Notes: generated by a model from the sequence alone, not told the origin. A stretch of DNA of 64,000 nt from Armatimonadota bacterium (GCA_029781035.1 JAKOXK010000081.1:62001-126000); one strand, 5' to 3'. Shown: positions 9,936 to 20,136, counted from the first letter of the stretch. A program made the numbers and translations.

Positions 9936-10457
9936 TCAGTATTTGATCAGGGCCCTGATCGGGTAGCCAAGCAGGTTCTTCCGCCCCTCAAGAAAGGTTA
10001 GTTCGACCATGAACCCCATGCCGCAGACGTGGGCATTGAGACGTTCCACGAGGCGGGCGGCGGCAGCGGCTGTCCCACCGGTCGCCAAGAGGTCGTCAAT
10101 GATGTATGCACGCTGACCAGGGTCGATCGCGTCCACGTGCATTTCGACGGTGTTCGTGCCGTACTCGAGGGCGTATTCCTCCGTGATCCGGTCGAACGGG
10201 AGCTTGCCAAGCTTCCGGGTCATAGCGAACGGCACGCCGAGTTGCAGCGCCACAGGGACGCCGAACACAAAACCTCGGCTTTCGATACCGACGACCACTT
10301 CTGCGCCCTGGCCCTTCGCGTCCTCGGCGATATGGTCGACGACCTCCTGCAGCGCGGCCGGGTTCTGGAGCACGGGAGCCACGTCCTTGAACATGATCCC
10401 GGGCTTGGGGAAGTCGGGAACGTCGCGGATCAGCCGTTCGGCCAACAGTTCGGGCAT
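9936..10457 (-). CDS. apt: Adenine phosphoribosyltransferase
   Basis: IRDVPDFPKPGIMFKDVAPVL; VVGIESRGFVFG; AYIIDDLLATGGTAAAAARLVE. Confidence 0.96.
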   Translation of the reverse strand: MPELLAERLIRDVPDFPKPGIMFKDVAPVLQNPAALQEVVDHIAEDAKGQGAEVVVGIESRGFVFGVPVALQLGVPFAMTRKLGKLPFDRITEEYALEYGTNTVEMHVDAIDPGQRAYIIDDLLATGGTAAAAARLVERLNAHVCGMGFMVELTFLEGRKNLLGYPIRALIKY

Positions 10458-10502
10458 CGCCGCTAGGTTACCTGGGCTTCGGTCATGCGGTTGCGGCGGG
10501 TG

Positions 10503-10826
10503 CTATTCCTCGACCTCGATGCCGGGATCCCAACCTTGCTCGCTGGCCCTCATCAGAACCGTGACGTGCATGTCGCGGTCGACTCGACTTTGGCACGAGA
10601 GTCGGAACTGACCCAGCACGCCGTCCTCCTCGAGGCAATCGTGCTCTTTCTGGCGCATCGGCGGCTCTTCGGAGTGGAACTGCACCCGGCACGTCGTGCA
10701 ACGGGCGTTGCCACCACACCGGTGACTGATATCGAACCCTGCTCGCTCGATCGCAAGGACAAGCTTCGTCCCCTCTTCGACTTCAAACGTCCCAAACCCT
10801 TCGACCGTCACCTGGTGAGTCGGCAT
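10503..10826 (-). CDS. [2Fe-2S] ferredoxin
   Basis: CGGNARCTTCRVQF...RLSCQSRV; alternate upstream start at 10850 possible. Confidence 0.85.
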   Translation of the reverse strand: MPTHQVTVEGFGTFEVEEGTKLVLAIERAGFDISHRCGGNARCTTCRVQFHSEEPPMRQKEHDCLEEDGVLGQFRLSCQSRVDRDMHVTVLMRASEQGWDPGIEVEE

Positions 10827-10883
10827 ACGGGAGCAAATGCTACCTGGCAACGCAAGAAGAGGGCCCGTCGATCAGGCCCTCGG

Positions 10884-11407
10884 TCAGGCCGGGTGGACTG
10901 CCTCGTCGCCATAGGCTGCAAGCACTTCGCGCAGTTTCGTGATCTGTCCGATGTGGTAGCCCATGTGGATGAAGCGACAAAGGATGTCTCCGATACCGTA
11001 GGGACTGGCCTCCATCTTCTCGACTGTCGCGTCATGGATCGTGGTGCGAACAGCGTCGAGGGAGGTGAACAGCCGCGCCTTGGCAGACTCCCACGCCTCG
11101 GCGTCCGGAACCGCTGGCAAGGGTGGCCAGGCGCCTTCGGAAGGGTGGGAGACTTGGCCCGTCTCGATCCGAGCGACGATGTTCTCGTTCCAGTTCGCCA
11201 TGTGGAGGACGATGTCCCAGATGCCGAGACCGTCTCTGCCCAGCCTCAACAGGGCTTCGTGAAACGTCACGTCACCCAACGCCTCTTGTAGCGGAGTGAC
11301 CCAGTCCTCATGAAGGAACGAGTACTCGAAGCCGATGACAAGCAACTCCTTGATTCTTTCATCCGTCATGGTTTCATGGTGCCACAGGAGACGGAAAACC
11401 GACATGT
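10884..11407 (-). CDS. DinB-like four-helix protein (start uncertain)
   Basis: IWDIVLHMANWNENIVARIETGQ...CRFIHMGYHIGQITKLREVL: metal-binding His spacing of the DinB superfamily. Confidence 0.7.
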
Positions 11408-11474
11408 TCGTCTTCAAAGGACCAAAGTGGCCCTCGACTCTTAGGCAGGATGCATACTGAGGCAGGAGTTTCGA

Positions 11475-12800
11475 ATGAACGAACTCTCTTGGGGTCGGTT
11501 TCAATTCGGCTTTTTGGCCTCGTTCCATTATCTGTTCCCGCAACTGACGATGGGGTTGGCCCTGATCATCGTCGTCCTCAAATTCATCGCGACCAAGCGG
11601 AGTGACGAAGCCTACAACCGGGCCGCACAGTTCTGGGCGCGTATCTTCGGCATCAACTTCGTTGTAGGCGTCGTCACAGGCATCCCGCTGGAGTTTCAGT
11701 TCGGCACCAACTGGGCCGCCTTTTCTAACTTCGCGGGAGGCGTCATCGGCCTCACATTGGCCATGGAGGGCTTGTTCGCTTTCTTCGCCGAGTCAGCCTT
11801 TCTGGGGCTGTTCCTGTACGGTGAAAAGCGACTTGGCCCGAAGGGCCATCTCGTTGCGGCGGTCATGGTCTTCCTGGGCTCCTGGCTGTCGGGCTACTTC
11901 ATCGTTGCCACGAACGCCTTTATGCAGCACCCGGTCGGTTACCAAGTGACGGCCTCGGGCGCGCTCCAACTCGCGGACATGTGGGCCTACCTCCTCAATC
12001 CCTGGACGCTGTGGCAGTACCTGCACAACATGACGGCTTCGACCGTGACGGCCTCGTTCGTCGTGGCCGCTGTGGGCGCCTACTATGTGCTGTCCAAGAA
12101 GCACCACGACCAGGGAAAGGTCTATCTTCGAGTTGGCATCGTGACGGGGCTCATCGCAAGCCTCCTCATCCTCTTCCCGACCGGGGACCAGCAGGGAAAA
12201 ATGGTCGCCCGGCACCAGCCCGCTGCTTTGGCCGCGATGGAGGGCAAGTTTGAGACGAGCGACCACGCGGAGCTCGCCCTTGTCGGCCAACCCGACGTCA
12301 AGAACAGGCGGTTGGAGAATCCGCTGATCGTGCCCGCCGTACTCAGTTACCTGGCCTATGGCTCGTTCGGTTCGGAAGTGAAAGGCCTCAACGACATCCC
12401 GACCGACCAACAGCCCGACAACATCGAGCTCTTGTACTTCGCCTACCACATCATGGCCGGCTTGGGCACGCTCCAGATCTTGTTGATGCTCTTGGCTTGT
12501 TTCAAGCTGTGGCGCGGCTCTTTGATGGCATCCAAGGCGATGCTATGGATCCTCATGTTCGCCTTCCCCTTCCCCTACATAGCGACGACTATGGGCTGGA
12601 TGACGGCCGAACTGGGGAGGCAACCGTGGCTCGTCTACGGACTGCAGCGGACCCTTGCCGGCGCCTCGCCGACAGTCAGTGGCGGCGACGTGGCTTTCAG
12701 CCTTCTCGGCTTTTTCGGCATCTACTTCGTGATAGGCGTCCTCTTCCTGTACTTGGTGATGCGGAAGATCGCGACCGGCCCCGCGCCGGCGGAGGTGTGA
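11475..12800 (+). CDS. cydA: Cytochrome bd ubiquinol oxidase subunit I
   Basis: RFQFGFLASFHYLFPQLTMGLALI; GIPLEFQFGTNWAAFS; LSGYFIVATNAFMQHPVGY; TAELGRQPWLVYG. Confidence 0.96.
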   Translation: MNELSWGRFQFGFLASFHYLFPQLTMGLALIIVVLKFIATKRSDEAYNRAAQFWARIFGINFVVGVVTGIPLEFQFGTNWAAFSNFAGGVIGLTLAMEGLFAFFAESAFLGLFLYGEKRLGPKGHLVAAVMVFLGSWLSGYFIVATNAFMQHPVGYQVTASGALQLADMWAYLLNPWTLWQYLHNMTASTVTASFVVAAVGAYYVLSKKHHDQGKVYLRVGIVTGLIASLLILFPTGDQQGKMVARHQPAALAAMEGKFETSDHAELALVGQPDVKNRRLENPLIVPAVLSYLAYGSFGSEVKGLNDIPTDQQPDNIELLYFAYHIMAGLGTLQILLMLLACFKLWRGSLMASKAMLWILMFAFPFPYIATTMGWMTAELGRQPWLVYGLQRTLAGASPTVSGGDVAFSLLGFFGIYFVIGVLFLYLVMRKIATGPAPAEV

Positions 12801-12801
12801 C

Positions 12802-13848
12802 ATGCAGACCTTGTGGTTTTGGATCGTAGCGGTGATGGTCGCCGTTTATGTCGTGCTCGACGGTTTCGATTTCGGCGCTGGGATCTTGCACCTGCTCGTC
12901 GCCAAGAACGACGAAGAGAGGAGGACTGTGTTCGCCGCGATCGGGCCCCTTTGGGACGGCAACGAAGTCTGGCTCTTGGCTGGGGGGGGCGTGATGTTCT
13001 TCGCCTTCCCAAAGGTCTACGCTGCGGGTTTCAGCGGCTTCTACCTGCCCCTCATGATGGTGCTTTGGCTCCTGATCTTGCGCGGCATCTCGATCGAGTT
13101 CAGGTCGCTCGAAGAGGCTTCCATGTGGCGGAGCTTCTGGGACGGCGTCTTCTTCCTGTCCTCGACCCTCATGGCGATCGTGCTCGGCGCCGCGCTTGGC
13201 AACGTGATCCGGGGCGTGCCGCTCGGACCGGACGGCTACTTCCGTGGCCCGCTGTTCACGAACTTCCTGACCGGCTCCGAACCGGGCGTGCTGGATTGGT
13301 ACACAGTGGTCGTGGGCGTCTTCGCCCTCTGCGTCCTCGCCATGCACGGCGCCTTGTTCCTTTGGTACAAGACCACAGGCTCGGTGCAGGAGCGGTCGCG
13401 ATCGCTGGCCCAGCGACTTTGGCTCGCCGTCGTCGTCGTGGGTGTCCTCGTGACGGTCGCGACCCAGGTTGTGCGGCCAGCCTTGTTCGCCAACCTGGTG
13501 GGCCGACCCTTGACGTGGATCCTTGCGGTCGGGGTCGCTGTCGGCATCGCCGGTGTGCCCGTGATGCTGAAGCGGGGCGAGGAACTGAAGGCGTTCCTTT
13601 CATCGGCCGTGTTCATCACTTGCCTGCTGGCGGCGACGGCGGCAGGAGCGTTCCCAACGATGCTGGCATCGACCTTGAGCCCAGCCTACAGCCTGACTGT
13701 GACCAACTCATCAGCCGGTTCCTTGAGCCTCAACGTCGGCCTCTTCTGGTGGGTCCTGGCCATCGTCCTCGCCGTGTTCTACTTCGTCATGCTTTTCCGG
13801 TCTTTCAAGGGCAAGGTCGATCTGAGCGTCGAAGGCTACGGCCACTGA
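12802..13848 (+). CDS. cydB: Cytochrome bd ubiquinol oxidase subunit II
   Basis: VLDGFDFGAGILHLLVAKNDEERRTVFAAIGPLWDGNEVWLLAGGGVMFFAFPKVYA; immediately follows cydA. Confidence 0.96.
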   Translation: MQTLWFWIVAVMVAVYVVLDGFDFGAGILHLLVAKNDEERRTVFAAIGPLWDGNEVWLLAGGGVMFFAFPKVYAAGFSGFYLPLMMVLWLLILRGISIEFRSLEEASMWRSFWDGVFFLSSTLMAIVLGAALGNVIRGVPLGPDGYFRGPLFTNFLTGSEPGVLDWYTVVVGVFALCVLAMHGALFLWYKTTGSVQERSRSLAQRLWLAVVVVGVLVTVATQVVRPALFANLVGRPLTWILAVGVAVGIAGVPVMLKRGEELKAFLSSAVFITCLLAATAAGAFPTMLASTLSPAYSLTVTNSSAGSLSLNVGLFWWVLAIVLAVFYFVMLFRSFKGKVDLSVEGYGH

Positions 13849-13866
13849 CGACGGCTCACACGCACC

Positions 13867-14826
13867 TCAGGATGGGTCCGGCACCAGTCGGGCCATCTCC
13901 GAGCACGTGACCCAGGTCACCCGGTCCTTCAGGGTGCGGTCGATGCGCTCGGCCAGCAGCTCCAGGACGCGCAGGCCGGTCTCAAGGCCGTTCGAAAACA
14001 GCGATTGCCAGTGCGTGAGCACAACCGGCCATCCGCCGGCATCGAGCACCTCGACGATTTGCCCAGACCGCCCGTCCTCGGTCAGCATCTTGTCGCACAC
14101 CGCGGCGACGAAGGCTTCATCGGTCCGTGGCGAGTTGATCGTCTCCCACCACCAGTCCGCGACCGTGGCTGCGATGGCGACAAGACCAGGAGCCGCGACC
14201 CAGGGGCGGGTGGCGGGCTTGTCCCACATCATGTGGAGGAAGTACCAATGCCGCGAAGCAGGAAACACGGACCTCAACGAGGCCTGGATCGCGGCTGTGT
14301 ACTCCGGTTCGACCTTGATGCCGAAAACCCAGGGCGAAGTCACGCCCGTGCAACGGTATCCCGCGTCCCTGAGGAGCTCCAGCGCGTGGGTGATGTATGG
14401 GGTCAGCGTGGCCCGGGTCTGCGTCTGCGACCACTCAGACTCGCCCACATCGAAGAACCCGCCCGACGAGAGGTCGAGGGCGAGGTTGTGGGTGATCATC
14501 TCGGGGCAGAAGTCCATGAAGGCGCCAAGCCGGCTCTGGGTCGTGCGGACCCACTGCTGGGTCAGCTCCGGCGGAAAGCCCTCGATCCCGCGGACCACAT
14601 CGCCGAGCCCGGCCGGGGCCGGGACCACTGAGAACTTGCCCTTCACGCCGTGCTTTTCGACGACGTCGCAAAAGCGGTCCAGAAAGTCGTTGGGGATGTG
14701 TTCCAGCAAGGGCCTGCCGTCGTCGGTGGTGGCCGGCTTGTGGTGGACGTCCACCCAGTGGTTCCGGTAAACGTGGATCAGGGGGCACGGGTCATCGACC
14801 AGCAGGCAGATCGGAGTCTTGTCCAC
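13867..14826 (-). CDS. Uncharacterised protein resembling polysaccharide deacetylase-like proteins
   Basis: ICLLVDDPCPLIHVYRNHW...CDVVEKHGVKGKFSVVPAPAGLG pattern; weak family resemblance only. Confidence 0.4.
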   Translation of the reverse strand: MDKTPICLLVDDPCPLIHVYRNHWVDVHHKPATTDDGRPLLEHIPNDFLDRFCDVVEKHGVKGKFSVVPAPAGLGDVVRGIEGFPPELTQQWVRTTQSRLGAFMDFCPEMITHNLALDLSSGGFFDVGESEWSQTQTRATLTPYITHALELLRDAGYRCTGVTSPWVFGIKVEPEYTAAIQASLRSVFPASRHWYFLHMMWDKPATRPWVAAPGLVAIAATVADWWWETINSPRTDEAFVAAVCDKMLTEDGRSGQIVEVLDAGGWPVVLTHWQSLFSNGLETGLRVLELLAERIDRTLKDRVTWVTCSEMARLVPDPS

Positions 14827-14938
14827 GGTCCAGTGTAGCCTCAGGCCGGCGATCGTGAGCGAAAACTAACGGATGCGCCCCGAGAGTTCTGCAACGCGCC
14901 CCATCGAGGCGGCGTCCCATCAGATAGCCGAGCGCCCC

Positions 14939-15685
14939 ATGTTCACCTCCCAGTTCCGCAGGGCCAAGCCGCTCACCCTGACCGGCGCCGTTTTCGCCGG
15001 CCTGTTCGTCTCTGTCTTCTTCGGTTTCTGGTGCGGGGGGGCGCACGCCATGGGTGTCCAGGCGGCCCAAAACGCTGCGGTCTTCGCCCAGGGGACGGCC
15101 ACAGTGCCTGGCGTCGTCACCGGCGAATACCGGTCGGACAGTGACCACAAGATGGGCTACTCGTTCGCACTGAAGTCAGGGCAGATGTTCGTCGGTCAGT
15201 ACACGGCCAAAGACTATCGTCCGGCGGGCGCCCCCGTGCAGGTGGAGTACGCGGTGCACGATCCCATGGTCTCGCACGTGGTGGGGCAGCCGCCCCCGGG
15301 CCCGCAGCCGCTGTGGTTCGAGCTCGCCGGCTTGGTGATGGGCGTTGTCATTCTCGCCGGCATCCTGGTCCGGATGGCCCAGCTCGGCGCACCCGTCGTG
15401 GCTGTCTTGGGGTTCACCGTGTTGTGCCTGGCCTGTGGCGCCGCGATGGTCGGTGTCGGAGGATCCGTGATGTCGGGCCGCCATTACACAGTCCAGGTCG
15501 GCGACCAGGCGTGGACGACCGACGGCAGCCAACGGGAGGTCACCCAGGGCGCGACCATGCAGGTCAAGGACGGGCAGTTGACCGTCAACGGCAGGGGCTT
15601 CGGGCCGGTCCCCGACAGGGCGCACCTCTGGTTCCGCAACGACGGCATCTTCGTGAACGGCAGGCTGGTTCCGGGCAGCGGATAG
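14939..15685 (+). CDS. Membrane protein of unknown function (DUF3592-like)
   Basis: N-terminal TM, extracytoplasmic beta-rich segment, second TM pair LWFELAGLVMGVVILAGILV; downstream in-frame Met chosen. Confidence 0.4.
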   Translation: MFTSQFRRAKPLTLTGAVFAGLFVSVFFGFWCGGAHAMGVQAAQNAAVFAQGTATVPGVVTGEYRSDSDHKMGYSFALKSGQMFVGQYTAKDYRPAGAPVQVEYAVHDPMVSHVVGQPPPGPQPLWFELAGLVMGVVILAGILVRMAQLGAPVVAVLGFTVLCLACGAAMVGVGGSVMSGRHYTVQVGDQAWTTDGSQREVTQGATMQVKDGQLTVNGRGFGPVPDRAHLWFRNDGIFVNGRLVPGSG

Positions 15686-15694
15686 GTCGGCCGC

Positions 15695-16816
15695 CTACAA
15701 TTGCAGCACGTCGGGGGGTGGCGATCGGAGAATATCGACCAGGGCGCCCTCGCGCCACGAGGCCGACAACATCCTCGCAACCCCCCTGTCCAGCCGGCCC
15801 ACCAACGCGTCGCGTAGGATGACAGCGACAGCCTGTTCAGGGGCCAAAGCTTTCCGGTAGGAGCGGTCGCTCGTGAGTGCGTCGAAACAGTCGCAGACCG
15901 ACAACACCCTGACCAACGGCGAGATCATTGAGCCGGCCAGCCCGTCTGGATAGCCAGAACCATCCAGTCGTTCGTGGTGCGAGCGCACGAGCGAAAGCGA
16001 AAGAGGGTCGTCGAGAACCCCCTGCAATATGTTGAAGCCTGTCACAGGGTGCGTCTTCATCAGTGCGAACTCGCTGGGGTCGAGTGCGCCAGGCTTGAGC
16101 AGCACCGCGTCCGGAATGCCGATCTTGCCGACGTCGTGCAGGAGACAGCCAGCTTTGAAGCTCCAGCGGACCTCATCGGGCAGAAGTCCGAGCCGATCGG
16201 CAAGCACTCGGGCGTACCTCCAGGTTCGCCAGGCATGGCCCACGGTGTTCCGGTCCCTCGCCTCGAGCGCCACCACCATCGCCGTCGCTGCGGCACGGCG
16301 GTCGGTCGCGCGCTGGTCCAACGCCGCGCGGTACTTCTCGGTCGTCGACATAAGCACGTCGTACTGCAGCCTAGCCCCTTCCGTCATTCCGTCGAGTTGC
16401 CGCTTTAGCTCCTCGGTCTCTGTCTTGTCGCGGTGGATCGCCACAAAGGCGACGTGAGGCAGATAGTCGCGCACAGGGAAGATCGACTCCTTGACATACT
16501 TGAGGCGACCGTCCTTCGCCTTGTTGACGAATGTGCCGTCCCAGACTTCTCCGTTCAGTAGTCTCGACCAGAGCCGTCGATAGTCTTCCTCCGGCGTTTG
16601 TCCGCTCTTGAAGACGCTTGGGGTCTTGCCCTTAAGCTCCTCCAGGCTCCAGCCAGTGTAAGTCTCCAGCCTGCTGTTTGCGCCAATTATCACCCCTTGG
16701 TCCGTGGCTAAGACCACGCCCAGGTCTGTCGAGTCCATGATCTTGTCGATCAGCGAACCCGAAGGGTGCGACTTCAACTTGGCCGAGGCGGACATGAGCC
16801 CATGGTCCGTTTTCAT
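15695..16816 (-). CDS. PAS domain plus HD-GYP phosphodiesterase
   Basis: LGVVLATDQGVIIGANSRLETYTGWSLEELKGK (PAS); HDVGKIGIPDAVLLKPGALDPSEFALMKTHPVTG...HHERLDGSGYPDGL (HD-GYP). Confidence 0.9.
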   Translation of the reverse strand: MKTDHGLMSASAKLKSHPSGSLIDKIMDSTDLGVVLATDQGVIIGANSRLETYTGWSLEELKGKTPSVFKSGQTPEEDYRRLWSRLLNGEVWDGTFVNKAKDGRLKYVKESIFPVRDYLPHVAFVAIHRDKTETEELKRQLDGMTEGARLQYDVLMSTTEKYRAALDQRATDRRAAATAMVVALEARDRNTVGHAWRTWRYARVLADRLGLLPDEVRWSFKAGCLLHDVGKIGIPDAVLLKPGALDPSEFALMKTHPVTGFNILQGVLDDPLSLSLVRSHHERLDGSGYPDGLAGSMISPLVRVLSVCDCFDALTSDRSYRKALAPEQAVAVILRDALVGRLDRGVARMLSASWREGALVDILRSPPPDVLQL

Positions 16817-16877
16817 TGTCGGCCAACCCCTGCGTTCTCCCCAGGGCGGGTGCCCGATCCCCTTGCTGCCACCATCC

Positions 16878-17792
16878 TTACTCCTCGCCCGACCAGCGCG
16901 GCCCGCGGCCCAGTGTGTCGAGTAGGCTCGACGCGTCTCTCATCGCTTCCAGCCCGATCGTTTCCAAGTCCTTCGTCGCGAGGCCGATGCGGTCCAGGGC
17001 GAACGGATCCATCTTTTCATGGTCGGCCCCGGCGAACGGCGGACAGCCGATGCCCGAGGCCAGCCCGCTGGCCACGTTTGCCATGTCGACGGCCGACTGG
17101 TAGAGACCGCTGGCAAGGCTCGGCGAGTGGTGGTGTCGGATGACGTCCTTGACGTTTTCTGGAAGCTGGAACTCGTCCGCGATCATCAGACCGACTTCGA
17201 TATGGTCGGTGTTGTAGTAGTACCGCTCCACATCACAGAGCCTGGCGCCAGGTGTCTTGGACAGGGTGTTGGCCACCATCTGCGTGGAATCGGACGCGAA
17301 GACTGCCAGGAAGAAAAGCCCGATGTCCTGCATCAGCCCTTCGAGGAAGCGCGCGTCTTCTGTGCCCGGGGCACACCGCTGGCCGAGGCGGGATGAGACA
17401 GCCGCCAGAGCCATCAAGCGCCGCTGCAACCGCGCTACGTGCGAACCTGCTTCATAGCGCCTCGCCACGTAGCCGTCGACGACCATTGCGAACACCAGGT
17501 TCGACAATCTGTCGTAGCCGACGACTTCGATCGCCTTCGCCAGAGAGTCGATCGGACCGACACCGAATGCTGCCGCCCGGGCTGCGCGCATCACTGTCAT
17601 CGAAAGGACAGGGGTCCCCGCCATGGCCCGTTCCAACTCGGCAACGCTGGCACCGGCCTCTACCGCCCGCCGCACATTCAGCGCCGCGTCAGAGATCAGC
17701 CGGTCGCTCGTTCGGCGCCTGATGAGCAGCGGCAAGGCCTCCACCCTAAAGGGCGGGCCATCGAATGTCTGCTCGTGGTCAGCTCGTGCCAT
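16878..17792 (-). CDS. HDOD domain signalling protein
   Basis: MAGTPVLSMTVMRAARAAAFGVGPIDSLAKAIEVVGYDRLSNLVFAM...FLEGLMQDIGLFFLAVF. Confidence 0.8.
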   Translation of the reverse strand: MARADHEQTFDGPPFRVEALPLLIRRRTSDRLISDAALNVRRAVEAGASVAELERAMAGTPVLSMTVMRAARAAAFGVGPIDSLAKAIEVVGYDRLSNLVFAMVVDGYVARRYEAGSHVARLQRRLMALAAVSSRLGQRCAPGTEDARFLEGLMQDIGLFFLAVFASDSTQMVANTLSKTPGARLCDVERYYYNTDHIEVGLMIADEFQLPENVKDVIRHHHSPSLASGLYQSAVDMANVASGLASGIGCPPFAGADHEKMDPFALDRIGLATKDLETIGLEAMRDASSLLDTLGRGPRWSGEE

Positions 17793-18214
17793 GCTCGGCG
17801 CTTCTTGCCTTAAGTGTCGGTCGCTGCCCCGGCCCTCGTCAGTCCTCCGGCTCCGGAGTCCAGGTGGGGCCGGTCCCCATGGCGGATCGGCCCACCTGCG
17901 CTCCGTCGGCCCGACCGTAGCCAAGCTGGTCGGCGCCCCACCAGGAGGACTGGCGTTCCGGCTTGCAGCGCTGGCTTGCCAGTCGAACATAATCTCCGTT
18001 TGGCACTGGGGCCGCAGATCCATCCGAACACGCGGTTCCTGGTGCCGCCCTCTTCAAACTGTCTCCTTCCTTCGCTCAATGCCATTTCGACCTTTGCGTG
18101 CACAACGCTTGTCTAGCCTCGGTCTGTCTGGCACTTGGCGGCCGTCTGGCGCGGCTTGGGGCTCTTCCCCGCTGTCTTGAGCCTCTTGTCCTTCGCCTTG
18201 GGCCGCCCCAGTGG

Positions 18215-18380
18215 CCCACCTTGTGGCCCAAGCCTCACAGCAAGCGCCCCAAGTGTCCCGCTGAGTGCGCCAAGCGTCAGACAAAGGCGTCCAAGTTCCA
18301 CAACAAGGGCGCCAAGTGTCACGCCGAGTGCCCCAAGCACGAGGAAAGGTGCGCCAAGTCCGTTGCCAGAGCGACCAAAA
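18215..18380. repeat. Degenerate 21-bp direct tandem repeat, about 7-8 units (approx. GCGCCAAGTGTCACGCCGAGT)
   Basis: Units by eye: gccccaagtgtcccgctgagt / gcgccaagcgtcagacaaagg / cgtccaagttccacaacaagg / gcgccaagtgtcacgccgagt / gccccaagcacgaggaaaggt / gcgccaagtccgttgccagag. Confidence 0.8.
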
Positions 18381-18472
18381 TGGAGCGGCAAGAAGACAAT
18401 TAAGACACTTTTTTCGACTTTGGCACTAATGGTCCGCTTGTTAACGCCCAAGAACGAACAACAGGAGAAAAC

Positions 18473-19438
18473 ATGCCGATCACAAGCGTTGCCAGTTGGC
18501 TACCGACAATTGACGAATTCATCCAGCATTGGACCGACGTGAACGCGGCCCTCAGCCCGGGTTCGCTTACGCTTCTTGGTGGCTACGGTCTGCCCACCTT
18601 GACCACCGACCGGGCGGACGTGGCGACCGCCATCACCGATGTGCAGACAAAGGACAACGCCACGCAAGTGGCCCGGGGCGACCGCGACGTCAAACGCGCA
18701 AGCGTGAGGCCGAGGTTCCCCCAGTTCCGCGCCGCCATCAATGGACAACTGCCCGGTTCGCGCTATCTGCCAGCGATCCCCAACACCCCCAACTTCCAAG
18801 ACTCACCGGGCAAATGGCGCGACGCGATGGACGACATGCAGAGCCTGTGGACGACCATCAACGCCAACACCCCGCCCATAGTGGGCTTCACGCCGCCGCT
18901 GCTGTTGGCTGGCGCCTACACAGTGGCGACGTACACGCTGGAAGTGGCCGGGCTCAAGACGGCCTTTACCACTTTGGAGGCAGCGGACCAGGCTGGCCAA
19001 TTGGCCCGTGCCCACCGGGACGAGGTTTTTGCGCCCGTCTATCAAAGACTTAAGCAATACCGGCAGGCCGTGATGGGGACTTTCCCCGCCGACGACCCGC
19101 TCGTCCTCTCGTTGCCACGCCTCTCGCCCGCGCCGGGGCACACGCCCAAAGCTGTCAACGTGAGCGCACAGTGGGACGCGGGACTTTTGAAGGCTAAGAT
19201 CGACTACACCGCCAGCGACGACGCCGACCTGGAAAAGTACGAACTGCGCGCCTGTTTTGGCGACAAGTACAGCACAGACCAGGAGCAAGTGATCGGTACG
19301 AACCTGCCTGGATCGCTCGAGTTCTTGACCGACGACGGCCTGGTGGCCACGGGATCGACTGTTTACTACAAGGTGTATGTGATGCTGACGACCGGACACG
19401 AGAAAGGCAGCAAGACGGTGAGCGTCACCCGACCTTGA
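18473..19438 (+). CDS. Uncharacterised protein with two helical repeats and a C-terminal FN3-like beta domain
   Basis: Internal similarity between AITDVQTKDNATQVARGDRDVKRASVRPRFPQFRAAINGQLP and AFTTLEAADQAGQLARAHRDEVFAPVYQRLKQYRQAVMGTFP; C-terminal VSAQWDAGLLKAKIDYTASDDADLEKYELRAC...TVYYKVYVMLTTGHEKGS. Confidence 0.55.
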   Translation: MPITSVASWLPTIDEFIQHWTDVNAALSPGSLTLLGGYGLPTLTTDRADVATAITDVQTKDNATQVARGDRDVKRASVRPRFPQFRAAINGQLPGSRYLPAIPNTPNFQDSPGKWRDAMDDMQSLWTTINANTPPIVGFTPPLLLAGAYTVATYTLEVAGLKTAFTTLEAADQAGQLARAHRDEVFAPVYQRLKQYRQAVMGTFPADDPLVLSLPRLSPAPGHTPKAVNVSAQWDAGLLKAKIDYTASDDADLEKYELRACFGDKYSTDQEQVIGTNLPGSLEFLTDDGLVATGSTVYYKVYVMLTTGHEKGSKTVSVTRP

Positions 19439-19475
19439 CGGCCAGCCAAGGAAGTTTCCCACCCCTCCAGCCAGT

Positions 19476-19506
19476 GGCCCGGCCCTCGCGCCGGGCCCGT
19501 TTTCTT
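19476..19506 (+). terminator. Intrinsic terminator 1
   Basis: GGCCCGGC-cctcgc-GCCGGGCC followed by cgttttctt. Confidence 0.75.
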
Positions 19507-19708
19507 ATGTTGGAAGGCAACAGCACACAGTTGCGCGGCGTCATTAAGGAAAAGAGCAGAGCGCTCCATCGGTGACCGCTCGGACCGTTCGCAATGCGCA
19601 GGATCGGCGGACGGTAGAGACTAAGGTGGCACGGCAGGGTCGAACCGCAATGACGCGATTAATGGCTTGATTGGAGTGGCGCGTCTACGCGTGTTCGTTT
19701 GTTCCTCG

Positions 19709-19737
19709 GCCCGGCGGCAACCCGCCGGGCTCTTTTC
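19709..19737 (+). terminator. Intrinsic terminator 2
   Basis: GCCCGGCG-gcaacc-CGCCGGGC followed by tcttttc. Confidence 0.75.
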
Positions 19738-19948
19738 GGTTCATCCAGTTTGGTGGCGAACGGGCCGCTCAATTGGGGCGTAGGAACATCTATGCCCTAG
19801 GGTCCCTAGGCCTGAACCCGTCGGATCCACGTTACCGCATGGACCGGCCCACTTACAGTTCGGCAACAGCCCCGGGGCGCGATCGCCAGTGCGCGATGAA
19901 CGCTCGCTCAAGAACATTAATTGTGTTTCGCAGGAAAGTTGCCTCACC

Positions 19949-19980
19949 GCCCGGCCTGTAGCCGGGCGCTTTCTTTTGTT
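19949..19980 (+). terminator. Intrinsic terminator 3
   Basis: GCCCGGC-ctgta-GCCGGGC followed by gctttcttttgttt. Confidence 0.75.
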
Positions 19981-20136
19981 TCGGGCGCGGGCACCGTGTG
20001 AAGGCCGATCAGCTGGCGGGCAGCGACTAATTGCGAGCATAGGGCTCATAAGTCTTATCGGGCCTCTCCCTTTTGGCAGGTTGACTTTGTTTCTCCCAGG
20101 GGCCTTCAGTGGCTGGGCACGGGCCCAACCTTTACC

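Noticed and set aside
18098-18403. Cys/Lys-rich ORF over the 21-bp repeat (AKCHAECPKHEERCAK) as a real gene
   Set aside because: All frames stay partly open because the repeat length is a multiple of three; no start context or family supports one frame, so reported only as a repeat.
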